From: Rhizobium ruizarguesonis
GTDB taxonomy: Bacteria > Pseudomonadota > Alphaproteobacteria > Rhizobiales > Rhizobiaceae
Direction: 5' to 3'
Length of the DNA: 64,000 bases
Assembly: GCF_012349115.1 (NCBI RefSeq)
Contig: NZ_PQIG01000111.1
Location: forward strand, 124,001 to 188,000
The translations under genes were made by a program, and so were the position numbers. Numbering within the stretch: position 1 is the first letter of the stretch; every line of letters begins with the position of its first letter. Below, piece by piece: positions 7,832-15,839 of the stretch. The notes under the pieces are model-generated. The model was not told the origin of the DNA, ran no database searches, and worked only from the letters and a program-made list of their open reading frames with translations.

Positions 7832-9652
7832 ATGCGCAACGTCAAGATTTCCACCCGCCTTTACTGCCTCGTCGGATTCACGCTTGCCGTGCTCGCTGCG
7901 ACGATGGTCTTCTTTCTGAACTATTCCTATTCTGAGCTGGAAGCGGAACGGAAGGCGGGGCTGGCGCAAATGGAGGCGACGGCGCTCGGCATCTTCGACA
8001 AATATTACAAGATGGAACAGGCGGGCACGATGACCCGCGAACAGGCGCAGGCGGCCGCCAAGGACGTGATCGGCGCGATGCGCTACGGCGCCGACGGTTA
8101 TTTCTGGATCAACGACATGCACCCCACCATGGTGATGCACCCGATCAAGCCGCAGCTGAACGGCACCGATATCTCGCAGATGAAGGATCCGACCGGCAAG
8201 TTCCTGTTCGTCGAGTTCGTCAACAAGGTGAAGAAGGACGGCAAGGGCTTCGTCGATTATCTTTGGCCGAAGCCGGGCGCCGACCAGCCAGTGCTGAAAT
8301 ATTCCTATGTCGCCGGTTTCGAGCCCTGGGGCTGGATCGTCGGCACCGGTGTCTATGCGGATGACCTTGCCGCGCTCTATCGCCAGAACGCGATGTGGGC
8401 CGCGCTGCTCTGCCTGCTCGGGGCCGCCGCGACGATCGCCATCGCCTATGCCATCGTGCGCAGCGTGACGGCGCCGATCGCTCGGTTGAAGGCGGCGATG
8501 AACGCGATTGCGGCCGAAGAGGCATCGGTGGAGATCGCCGGCAGCGACCGTCGCGACGAGATCGGCCAGATGGCCAAGGTGCTGCTGGTGCTGCGCGACT
8601 CCGTCGACGAGCGTAGTGCGCTACGCGGGCGGGAGGACGAAAGGCAGCGCCAGATCGAAGAAGAGCGCCGCGGCAACGAGGCAAGCCTGCGTTCGGTGTC
8701 CGAGCGGCAAACCCAAGCGATGCAGGCGCTCGGCGTCGGCCTTGAGAAGCTCGCGGGCGGCGACCTGACGGTTGCGATCGGCGATATCGGCGAGGATTAC
8801 GCCAAGCTGAGGGGCGATTTCAACGCCGCCGTCGACGCGCTGAACGGCGTGATCCATGCGATCGCCGAATCGAGCCATGTCGTCAACGAAAGTGCTTCCG
8901 ACATCAGCGAGGCGACCGGCAACCTGTCGAAGCGTACGGAACAGCAGGCGGCCGCACTCGAAGAGACCGCGGCAGCGCTCGACGAGATCACCGCGACCGT
9001 CAAGACCGCATCCGAGCGCGCAAACGAGGCCCGCGAGATGGTCACTGAGACCAAGGCGAGCGCCGGAAAATCCGGCGAGATCGTTCGCAATGCGGTCACC
9101 GCGATGGGCCGGATCGAAGAATCCTCCAACCGCATCAGCCAGATCATCTCCGTCATCGACGAGATCGCTTTCCAGACCAACCTGCTGGCGCTGAATGCCG
9201 GTGTCGAGGCCGCACGTGCCGGCGAGGCGGGCCGCGGCTTTGCCGTCGTCGCCCAGGAGGTGCGCGAACTCGCCCAGCGTTCCGCCAATGCGGCCAAGGA
9301 GATCAAGGCGCTGATCAGCCGCTCGGCGGCCGAAGTCGAGGGCGGCGTGGCGCTGGTGCGCTCGACCGGTGACGCGCTGTTGGAGATCGAGGCGCTGGTC
9401 AACCGCGTCAACGATCACGTCGTGTCGATCGCCACGGCGGCGCGCGAGCAGTCGACCGGGCTGAACGAGATCAATAGCTCCGTCAACCATATGGACCAGA
9501 TGACACAGCAGAACGCCGCCATGGTCGAGGAAACGACGGCGGCAAGCCGCACGCTTGCCGACGAAAGCACCCAGCTGAAAACGCTACTCGCGAATTTCCG
9601 CCTGCGCGGCGCCGGGCAACAGGCCGAGGCGAGGTACACCCGGGCCGCGTGA
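7832..9652 (+). CDS. Methyl-accepting chemotaxis protein with single Cache domain
   Basis: A 606-residue chemoreceptor. It has a first membrane helix near residues 10-31 and a periplasmic single-Cache domain with the signature 'GYFWINDMHPTMVMHP'. A second helix follows near 190-215, then HAMP, and a cytoplasmic signalling coil with the conserved tip 'IDEIAFQTNLLALNAGVEAA'. sCache_2 domains commonly sense small carboxylates. There is no NWETF-type pentapeptide at the C terminus, so it is probably not a high-abundance CheR-tethering receptor. The ATG at 7832 is preferred to the in-frame one at 7793, since the translated sequence there starts a normal signal-anchor. It is monocistronic, ending in a terminator. 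Confidence 0.93.
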   Translation: MRNVKISTRLYCLVGFTLAVLAATMVFFLNYSYSELEAERKAGLAQMEATALGIFDKYYKMEQAGTMTREQAQAAAKDVIGAMRYGADGYFWINDMHPTMVMHPIKPQLNGTDISQMKDPTGKFLFVEFVNKVKKDGKGFVDYLWPKPGADQPVLKYSYVAGFEPWGWIVGTGVYADDLAALYRQNAMWAALLCLLGAAATIAIAYAIVRSVTAPIARLKAAMNAIAAEEASVEIAGSDRRDEIGQMAKVLLVLRDSVDERSALRGREDERQRQIEEERRGNEASLRSVSERQTQAMQALGVGLEKLAGGDLTVAIGDIGEDYAKLRGDFNAAVDALNGVIHAIAESSHVVNESASDISEATGNLSKRTEQQAAALEETAAALDEITATVKTASERANEAREMVTETKASAGKSGEIVRNAVTAMGRIEESSNRISQIISVIDEIAFQTNLLALNAGVEAARAGEAGRGFAVVAQEVRELAQRSANAAKEIKALISRSAAEVEGGVALVRSTGDALLEIEALVNRVNDHVVSIATAAREQSTGLNEINSSVNHMDQMTQQNAAMVEETTAASRTLADESTQLKTLLANFRLRGAGQQAEARYTRAA

Positions 9653-9667
9653 GGAACCGAAAGAAGA

Positions 9668-9706
9668 GCCGTCCGATGTAACGGCCTCTCACCAAAGTCG
9701 GACGGC
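9668..9706 (+). repeat. Stem-loop downstream of the chemoreceptor gene
   Basis: GCCGTCCGA (9668-9676) pairs exactly with TCGGACGGC (9698-9706) around a 21-base loop. It lies 15 bases after the stop codon and before the intrinsic terminator, and may protect the mRNA 3' end. Confidence 0.6.
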
Positions 9707-9726
9707 CCGCGCTTCAGACACTTAGG

Positions 9727-9756
9727 AAAAAGAGCCGTCGTCACGGCTCTTTTTTA
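9727..9756 (+). terminator. Intrinsic terminator of the chemoreceptor gene
   Basis: AAGAGCCGT (9730-9738), loop CGTC, ACGGCTCTT (9743-9751), followed by a run of T. Flanking A and T runs extend the stem. This is a textbook rho-independent terminator. Confidence 0.92.
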
Positions 9757-10319
9757 TTGACAAGTCTCGTTCTTTAATCGGCCTCGTGCCGAGGACCTGC
9801 TGCACTGGCTGTAGATGCTCGAGACAATCCCGAGGATGATGAAAGAGGAGTTGGCCTATTTTGTCAGCAGTCAGAGCTGTTGCAGATCGTCCCCATGCTC
9901 CCCCTCGACTATTGACGATCTTCGATTGGCGCAATTCTAAGCTTTTCAGGGAACTATACGTTACGGCAGTTCTTGTTAAAAAGCAGCGGATTCAATCAGT
10001 AAGCGAATACCATTGCAATTACTCTGCAAATATGCTTCATTCAGGTTGTGCTTGAGGGACGGGGCATTTCGAAGCTAGCGATAGCTACCGTAACGGAAGC
10101 CAACACAATTCTCCAATTTCTCCAAATATCCGAGACCACAGTCCCGGCGGCTTTGGCGTGGCCGCTGCCTGTTCCCCTGCATTGGGGATCGATGAAACCG
10201 ACCTTTTGCCGCCTGCAGTCGTCCGCATCGAATGCCGCTGCCCTCAATCACTCCGCTGCCGGAAACCTCAAGGGGTTTCCGTCACCGCATTCCAGCTTTG
10301 CAACCGAGGGAGGCCCGAA
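9757..10319. other. Intergenic region without a supported gene
   Basis: Some 560 bp between the chemoreceptor terminator and the peroxidase gene. Short open frames exist (for example 9861-10055), but they lack ribosome sites and conserved-looking sequence. The stretch 9940-10045 is A/T-rich compared with its surroundings. A hairpin, CGGAAACC (10260-10267) / GGTTTCCG (10274-10281), lies about 40 bases before the peroxidase start. A promoter or small RNA could be present; nothing more can be said from the sequence. Confidence 0.5.
10260..10281 (+). repeat. Leader hairpin before the peroxidase gene
   Basis: Perfect 8-bp arms CGGAAACC and GGTTTCCG with a 6-base loop, ending 38 bases before the ATG at 10320. 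It would lie in the 5' leader if transcription starts upstream. Confidence 0.45.
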
Positions 10320-11888
10320 ATGGCTCAGAGCAAGCATGGTTCGCCTGTGAGAGGTATGGATAACGTCGCGCAATCGAGTGTTCGCGATCAGAGATTCGGG
10401 AGGATGTTCCGCAACCTGCCGTCCGCCGCATTTACCGAAGCGGCGCTCGTCGATCTCGCGAAAACGATGTTCCAGGGGGAGTTCGCGGAGAAGATCAAGG
10501 ATCACGAGCCCGTCGATGTTGCGCTCAACGAGAGAGAGCCTGAAGACGAAAACCCGGCGATTCCTGCCGGCTTCACCTATTTCGGGCAGTTTCTCGATCA
10601 TGACATCACCTTCGATCCAGCCTCGTCGCTTGATCGATTCAACGATCCCAATGCCCTGCAGGATTTCCGCACGCCACGTCTCGACCTGGATTCGGTCTAT
10701 GGCTCAGGCCCGGCCGACCAGCCTTTCCTTTATGACGACGACGAGCTTCACATGCTTCTCGGGACGGACAAGGATTTCGACAAGGCGCGAAACAAGCGCC
10801 CCGATCTGCCGAGGAACAACGCCTCGATCCGGCGCGCGCTGCTTGGCGATAAGCGCAATGATGAAAACCTGATCGTCTCGCAACTTCACACCACCTTCCT
10901 CAGATTTCACAACAGGGTGGTGGATACACTGGGTACCCGCGATTTCGAGCTCTGTCAGCAGACGGTGCGCTGGCACTACCAGTGGATCGTCCTGCATGAT
11001 TTCCTGCCCAGGATAATCGGTCAGGAGACTTATGAGCGCGTCATCGTCGGACGAGGCGAAAAGCCTGTCATTCGTTTCTACAATCCGCAGGGCCGGTATG
11101 CCTTTATCCCGGTCGAATTCTCGGTCGCAGCTTACCGATATGGCCATACGATGGTGAGGCCGAGCTATTCCCTCAACAGGATCGTGACGAAGGCCAGGCC
11201 CGACGAGCAGCCATTCAATGGAAAAATGGCAAAGTTCAACCGCATCCCGATATTCTCCTTGACCGACGTGGCGCAGGAGCCGCTGGCGAATTTGAACGGG
11301 TTCCGCGAGCTTCCCGACTTCTGGTCGATCGATTGGGCCTTCTTCTTCGACGGGGTCGCTCCGGATGGAGCGCCGCCCCCGGGCGCCATTCTGCCGCAAC
11401 CCTCCTACAAGCTCGATACGCTGCTGGTCGATCCGTTGACCAGCCTGCCTGATCATCAGAGGGAGCCGATCAAGATCCGCAGGGCGCTCGCCGCCTTGAA
11501 CCTTTTGCGCGGCTGGCGCCTCGGACTGCCTTCTGGCCAGGCGGTCGCCCGGCACATGGAAATGGAGGCGCTGTCGGACGAACAGCTGTTCGACAGCGAG
11601 GATGCCGACAGGAAGGAGGGGCGTGGCAAATTGCTGACCGATCATCCCGGCAGCTTCAACGGCAACGCGCCGCTCTGGTTCTACATCCTGCGTGAGGCGG
11701 AGATAGTAGGGAACAGCCAGCATCTCGGACCGGTCGGCGGCACGATCATTGCCGAGGTCATCGCCGGCCTCATCCGCGAGGATCGCCACTCGTTCCTGGC
11801 GCAATGGCCGAAGTGGCGGCCGACATTGCCGAGCGCTGTGGCGGGTCATTTCACCATCGCCGATCTGATCAACTTCACGAACGGGTAG
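10320..11888 (+). CDS. Animal-type haem peroxidase (peroxidase-cyclooxygenase superfamily)
   Basis: A 522-residue protein of the animal haem-peroxidase family. The distal histidine is His94 in 'GQFLDHDITFDP', the expected Q..DHD haem/Ca motif. The central signature 'GDKRNDENLIVSQLHTTFLR' with 'FHNRV' is present, and the proximal histidine is His276 in 'AYRYGHTMVRP'. Such enzymes oxidise halides or small organics with H2O2. No signal peptide is seen, though some bacterial relatives leave the cell by type I secretion. The ATG at 10320 follows GAGGGAGG and is better than the start at 10158, which gives a Cys/Pro-rich extension unlike the family. It is a single-gene unit closed by a terminator. 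Confidence 0.9.
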   Translation: MAQSKHGSPVRGMDNVAQSSVRDQRFGRMFRNLPSAAFTEAALVDLAKTMFQGEFAEKIKDHEPVDVALNEREPEDENPAIPAGFTYFGQFLDHDITFDPASSLDRFNDPNALQDFRTPRLDLDSVYGSGPADQPFLYDDDELHMLLGTDKDFDKARNKRPDLPRNNASIRRALLGDKRNDENLIVSQLHTTFLRFHNRVVDTLGTRDFELCQQTVRWHYQWIVLHDFLPRIIGQETYERVIVGRGEKPVIRFYNPQGRYAFIPVEFSVAAYRYGHTMVRPSYSLNRIVTKARPDEQPFNGKMAKFNRIPIFSLTDVAQEPLANLNGFRELPDFWSIDWAFFFDGVAPDGAPPPGAILPQPSYKLDTLLVDPLTSLPDHQREPIKIRRALAALNLLRGWRLGLPSGQAVARHMEMEALSDEQLFDSEDADRKEGRGKLLTDHPGSFNGNAPLWFYILREAEIVGNSQHLGPVGGTIIAEVIAGLIREDRHSFLAQWPKWRPTLPSAVAGHFTIADLINFTNG

Positions 11889-11937
11889 CCGATCTCGCGC
11901 AGCGCGAGACTGCGCTGGGCCTCGTGACTCAACCTTG

Positions 11938-11962
11938 AAAAGGCCGCGAGAGCGGCCTTTTT
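11938..11962 (+). terminator. Intrinsic terminator of the peroxidase gene
   Basis: AAAGGCCGC (11939-11947), loop GAGA, GCGGCCTTT (11952-11960), then T residues. The arms are perfectly complementary. Confidence 0.9.
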
Positions 11963-12074
11963 CGCGTTCATCGCCTTCAGATTGCGCGGGTAAGCTTTCG
12001 TTCACCGTTTTTTATTAAATTTGGAGTGAGTTTTTTCGGTCACTGCCCAGCCAGCCTGCGGAAGCGATAAGAGT

Positions 12075-13382
12075 ATGGCGTTTGTTTCCTTTCCTCGGCG
12101 AACCCTTTTGCCCGTTATCCTCTCGGCGGCGCTGACGACCTGTTCGATCAGCGACGGACTGGTGCCGCCGGCCAATGTCGACAACGGCACCAGGGTCAGC
12201 TCGATCTCGCCGTCGCGGGGGGCAGCGCGCATGGCGCCTGCCGTGCGCATGGCGCCAGTGGAGAGCCAGGCCTCCTATCCGGTTTCCAGCGCGCCCGTCG
12301 GCAATAGCCAGGGCTCGGTCGATTATCTCGACACGCCAAACCTTGCCGGCACCGGCCATGCCGCCCAAGCCGCGCCACAGGCGCGGCGGGGCAAGCTGCC
12401 GATGATCGACAGCGACGAGGCGTTAGCGCAGCAGAACCAGAACTGGGGCGGCACGCAGGCGCTTGCGATCCCGTCCGGCGGCGTCAACATGGATGACGAT
12501 CTCGGGGCCGAGCCGGTTGTCGGGCTGGCGCAGGAACAACAGCAACAGATCGCCGAGGGCAATGCCACCGAGCCGGTTGTCGACGGCATCGGTACCGACA
12601 ATCCGACGCAGCTCAACCAGCCCATGCGCCAGCCCCCACAGCAGCCAATGCCGCAGCCGGCGGCCGAGGCACAGATGAGCCGGGCGCCCGCCTGGAACGA
12701 CGGCAGCCCTGTGGTGGCGCCGACCCGTGTTCCCGAAGAGGACGAGAGCGAAGAGGTCGCGATGCTGCGGCCGAACAATCCGATGATGAGCGAACCGGCG
12801 GCACCCGTCGATCCCAGCGTCATGCCGTCCTCCGAGCTTGCCTGCCGGCGCGAGTTGAAGCGCATGGGCGTCCTCTTCGATGACAAGCCGCCGATTTCGA
12901 ACGGGCCGGCCTGCCAGGTGCCTTATCCGGTGTCGCTGAAGGGGCTTTCCGGCAATATCGGCGTGCGCCCGGCTGTGACGCTGAACTGCCAGGTGACGCT
13001 CGCCTTCGCCAAATGGGTGAAGAACGAACTGGCACCGTCCGCCCGCTATCGCTACTGGAGCGGCATCAAGACGATCCAGCCGCTCGGCGGCTATTCCTGC
13101 CGGCGCATGAACAACAGCCGGCAGAAATACAATCCTATGTCGGAACACGCCCGCGGCAACGCCATCGACGTCGGCAAGTTCGTGCTGAAGAACGGCCACG
13201 AGATCGACGTGCGCAAGAAGGGCCTGTTCTCGCTGCGCGAGGGGCGGCTGCTGAAGGCGGTGCGCAGCGACAGCTGCCGTTATTTCAACACCGTACTCGG
13301 GCCGGGCAGCAACCCGGAGCACTGGAACCACTTCCACTTCGATCTTCGCTCCCGCAAGAGCGGCAAGGCCTATTGCGACTGA
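12075..13382 (+). CDS. Extensin-like domain lipoprotein
   Basis: A 435-residue protein. Residues 1-24 form a hydrophobic signal ending in 'ALTTC', a plausible lipobox, so it may be an outer-membrane or periplasmic lipoprotein. The middle (about 30-250) is low complexity, rich in Pro, Gln, Ala and Met. The C-terminal 180 residues form the bacterial extensin-like domain: 'CRRELKRMGV', 'YRYWSGIKTIQPLGGYSC', 'SEHARGNAIDVGKF' and 'HWNHFHFDL'. The last two motifs supply His/Asp/His in the layout of M15-type zinc peptidases, which suggests cell-wall peptide cleavage. That activity is inferred, not shown. Confidence 0.88.
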   Translation: MAFVSFPRRTLLPVILSAALTTCSISDGLVPPANVDNGTRVSSISPSRGAARMAPAVRMAPVESQASYPVSSAPVGNSQGSVDYLDTPNLAGTGHAAQAAPQARRGKLPMIDSDEALAQQNQNWGGTQALAIPSGGVNMDDDLGAEPVVGLAQEQQQQIAEGNATEPVVDGIGTDNPTQLNQPMRQPPQQPMPQPAAEAQMSRAPAWNDGSPVVAPTRVPEEDESEEVAMLRPNNPMMSEPAAPVDPSVMPSSELACRRELKRMGVLFDDKPPISNGPACQVPYPVSLKGLSGNIGVRPAVTLNCQVTLAFAKWVKNELAPSARYRYWSGIKTIQPLGGYSCRRMNNSRQKYNPMSEHARGNAIDVGKFVLKNGHEIDVRKKGLFSLREGRLLKAVRSDSCRYFNTVLGPGSNPEHWNHFHFDLRSRKSGKAYCD

Positions 13383-13519
13383 TGCATGCCACCTAAACCA
13401 TGCGGCGGATGCTGATGTTGCGGCCGCAATTGGGCCTGGCTGGCAGAAAACGGTTCATCCTCGCCGCAGGGCACGCTATAGATCGGCCAGGCGGATTGCC
13501 ATTTCGAGAGTTTGATCCC

Positions 13520-13867
13520 ATGAGCTATGATTTCCATGTCGGCCAGAAGGTCGTCTGCATCAACGATACCTTCAAACATGTCAGCATCGACCAGCTCATC
13601 CGTAAAGGCGAGATCTATACGATCCGCTGGGTGGGCGAATATACCCATTATATCGACGGCACGTTCATCGGGGTGAAGCTCGCGGAGATCAACCGCGGCA
13701 ATGATGACGGGCCGGAAGGTTATGGGGCGGCCGACATGCCCTATCGCGCCACGCGTTTCCGGCCGCTGGTGAAGGATAAGATCTCGTCACTGCGCAAGCT
13801 GTTGGCGCCGACGCCTGATGCACCTGTCGAGCCGAAAGAAAAAATCAGGAAGAAAGAAAAGGTCTGA
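13520..13867 (+). CDS. Small conserved protein of unknown function
   Basis: A 115-residue protein beginning 'MSYDFHVGQKVVCIND'. The first 75 residues look like a small beta-rich domain ('GQKVVCIN', 'KGEIYTIRWVGEYTHYIDG', 'RFRPLV'), and the tail is Lys/Glu-rich. Similar short proteins seem frequent in rhizobia, but I do not recognise a function. The ATG at 13520 is chosen because the longer frame from 13400 adds a sequence with no domain character. Confidence 0.65.
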   Translation: MSYDFHVGQKVVCINDTFKHVSIDQLIRKGEIYTIRWVGEYTHYIDGTFIGVKLAEINRGNDDGPEGYGAADMPYRATRFRPLVKDKISSLRKLLAPTPDAPVEPKEKIRKKEKV

Positions 13868-13965
13868 GCGCTGGCGCGCCGTATTCTCCTGGTGATCCGC
13901 CATTGCTGACCGATACATCCGAAGCAGCGGCTGCACGGCGGCTTCGGGACCACCTATCTTGACAT

Positions 13966-14006
13966 CCAATAGCGAACGTGTTCGTTAGAAACATGTTCGT
14001 TATTGG
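13966..14006. promoter_or_regulatory. Large operator/promoter for the TetR-monooxygenase pair
   Basis: A 41-bp inverted repeat: CCAATA-nn-GAAC (from 13966) mirrors GTTC-nn-TATTGG (to 14006) around position 13986. Inside it, CGAACGTGTTCG (13973-13984) is itself a dyad. A TTGACA hexamer (13959-13964) overlaps the left edge, so a bound repressor would cover the promoter. It ends 11 bases before the TetR start, which suggests autoregulation. Confidence 0.75.
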
Positions 14007-14017
14007 GGTTTGGATAT

Positions 14018-14698
14018 ATGGCAAGACAATCCAGGAGCCGGCGGGAGCGGCCGAGCAAACCGGCTTTGAGCCGTGAAGGGGTCATCGCGGCGGCGCTCTC
14101 ACTCTTCCATGAGGAGGGGCTCGCCAAGGTTACCATGCGGCGCGTGGCTGCCGTGCTCGATACCGGACCGGCCTCGCTTTACGTCTATATCAGCGACACC
14201 GAGGACCTTCATGCCGAGATCCTCGATGCGTTGCTCGCGGATGTTGCCGAACCGTCTTCGCCGGCGGACTGGCGCGGTCGGCTGAAGGGCACGCTTCGCG
14301 GCTATATCGCGGTGCTTTTCGAGCATCCGGAACTGGCGCGCATGGCGATGTCGACCATGCCCAGCGGGGCGAACTACCTCGCGCTTGTCGAGAAGATCCT
14401 GGCGCTGCTGAAAGAGGGTGGGGTACCGGACGGCCAGGCGGCCTGGGCGGTCGATCTGCTTTTGCTTTCTGCGACGGCGCAGGCGGCTGAGAAAGCCGCC
14501 TGGAAGGCATCGGCCCGTCCTCCGTCCAACTTTTCCGCGCTGGCGGCGATCATCGAGACTGCTGATGTCGAGACCCTACCGAATATCGTCCGGCACGGTA
14601 CGGACCTGCTGTCGGGCAGGGGCGACCGGCTGGACTGGGGATTCGATGTCCTGATCAACGGCGTCCTTAAAACGCGGCGCATGGAGACAAAATCATGA
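14018..14698 (+). CDS. TetR/AcrR family transcriptional regulator
   Basis: A 226-residue TetR-family repressor. The DNA-binding part is 'LSREGVIAAALSLFHEEGLAKVTMRRVAAVLDTGPASLYVYISDTEDL' (about residues 19-66), and the rest is an all-helical ligand domain resembling the TetR_C group. The ATG at 14018 is preferred over the TTG at 14003, which lies inside the operator. It overlaps the next gene by 4 bp, so the two are translationally coupled, and a large dyad directly upstream is the likely binding site. Confidence 0.92.
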   Translation: MARQSRSRRERPSKPALSREGVIAAALSLFHEEGLAKVTMRRVAAVLDTGPASLYVYISDTEDLHAEILDALLADVAEPSSPADWRGRLKGTLRGYIAVLFEHPELARMAMSTMPSGANYLALVEKILALLKEGGVPDGQAAWAVDLLLLSATAQAAEKAAWKASARPPSNFSALAAIIETADVETLPNIVRHGTDLLSGRGDRLDWGFDVLINGVLKTRRMETKS

Positions 14699-15825
14699 TC
14701 ACCATTCTCGGGGCCGGCCTCGGTGGGCTCATTCTCTCGCGCATCCTGCATATTCATGGAGTGGATGTGCGCATCTTCGAAAGCGACACTTCCGCATCGG
14801 CGCGGCATCAGGGCGGCATGCTCGACATGCATGTCGAGTCCGGCCAGGCGGCGCTCAGGGCCGCCGGACTTTATGACGCGTTCCGCGCGATCGTGCTTGA
14901 GGAGGGGGATGCGTCCCGCGTTCTCGACAAGACGGGCAGGGTGCATTTTTCGGAGGCGGGCAACGGTCTGCGCCCCGAGGTCGATCGCGGCGCATTGCGC
15001 GCCATGCTTATCGCATCGCTGCCGGAGGGAATCATCCATTGGGGGCATCGCGCCACCGGCGTCAGCGCCAGTGCCAGTGCAGACGACAGTTACGTCATCG
15101 CCTTCGCCAATGATCGCTTGGTCAAGGCGGATGTGCTGATCGGCGCTGACGGCGCATGGTCTAAGGTGAGGCCGCTGCTTGCCGATGTCGAGCCTGTTTA
15201 TGCCGGACTGTCATTTGTGGAAGCCCGCCTGACCGAGGCGTCTTTCCGGTTTCCTGCCCAGGCGGAAGCTGTCGGGAAGGGGATGATGGCCGCGCTCTCG
15301 GATCGCAAGGGCATTCTGGCCCATCGCGAGCCGGGTGACGTGCTCTGCAGCTATGCCGCCTTCGAGGCGCCGATCGAGTGGTCGACAGGCGACTGGTCGA
15401 ATGGCGGGCGTCTGCGCGAGGACGTGCTGGCGCGTTTCAACGACTGGCATCCCTCGCTCGTCGACCTCATCGCCAGAAGCGAGGCGCCGTTGATTGCAAG
15501 GCCGCTTTATGCCTTGCCAGTCGGCCACCGCTGGGAGCGCCGGCCAGGCCTCACGCTGATCGGCGATGCCGCGCATCTGATGTCGCCCTTTGCCGGTGAA
15601 GGAGCCAATCTGGCGATGCTCGACGGCGCGGAACTGGCGCAGGCGATCATCGCTCACGGGGAAGATGTCGAGGCAGCACTGGCCTCCTACGAGGCGGCGA
15701 TGCTTCCCCGCAGCGAAGATGCAGCCGCACAATCGGCTGCGGGCCTCGACATGTGCTTCAACGACCAGGCGCCGCGGCCGCTCGTTGATTTCTTCCAGAG
15801 CATGCGTTCGGGCATGGAGGCATGA
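14695..15825 (+). CDS. FAD-dependent monooxygenase, TetX-like
   Basis: A 376-residue class A flavin monooxygenase. The N-terminal Rossmann motif 'ILGAGLGGL' binds FAD, 'GADGAWSKVR' follows, and 'LIGDAAHLMSPFAGEGANLAM' is the second FAD motif. That last segment, with PFAGEG, is the one shared with TetX tetracycline monooxygenases and related antibiotic hydroxylases. Being coupled to a TetR repressor supports induction by an aromatic or polyketide-like compound. I do not claim tetracycline resistance: the family is broad and the substrate is unknown. Confidence 0.88.
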   Translation: MITILGAGLGGLILSRILHIHGVDVRIFESDTSASARHQGGMLDMHVESGQAALRAAGLYDAFRAIVLEEGDASRVLDKTGRVHFSEAGNGLRPEVDRGALRAMLIASLPEGIIHWGHRATGVSASASADDSYVIAFANDRLVKADVLIGADGAWSKVRPLLADVEPVYAGLSFVEARLTEASFRFPAQAEAVGKGMMAALSDRKGILAHREPGDVLCSYAAFEAPIEWSTGDWSNGGRLREDVLARFNDWHPSLVDLIARSEAPLIARPLYALPVGHRWERRPGLTLIGDAAHLMSPFAGEGANLAMLDGAELAQAIIAHGEDVEAALASYEAAMLPRSEDAAAQSAAGLDMCFNDQAPRPLVDFFQSMRSGMEA

Positions 15826-15839
15826 ATGGATGGTGGCGT

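Noticed and set aside
9861..10055. Short plus-strand frame in the intergenic region after the chemoreceptor
   Set aside because: No ribosome site, no recognisable domain, and it crosses an A/T-rich non-coding stretch.
14018..15825. Tetracycline resistance cassette
   Set aside because: The flavin monooxygenase family is broad; TetR-family regulators are not specific to tetracycline, and no diagnostic substrate residues were established.
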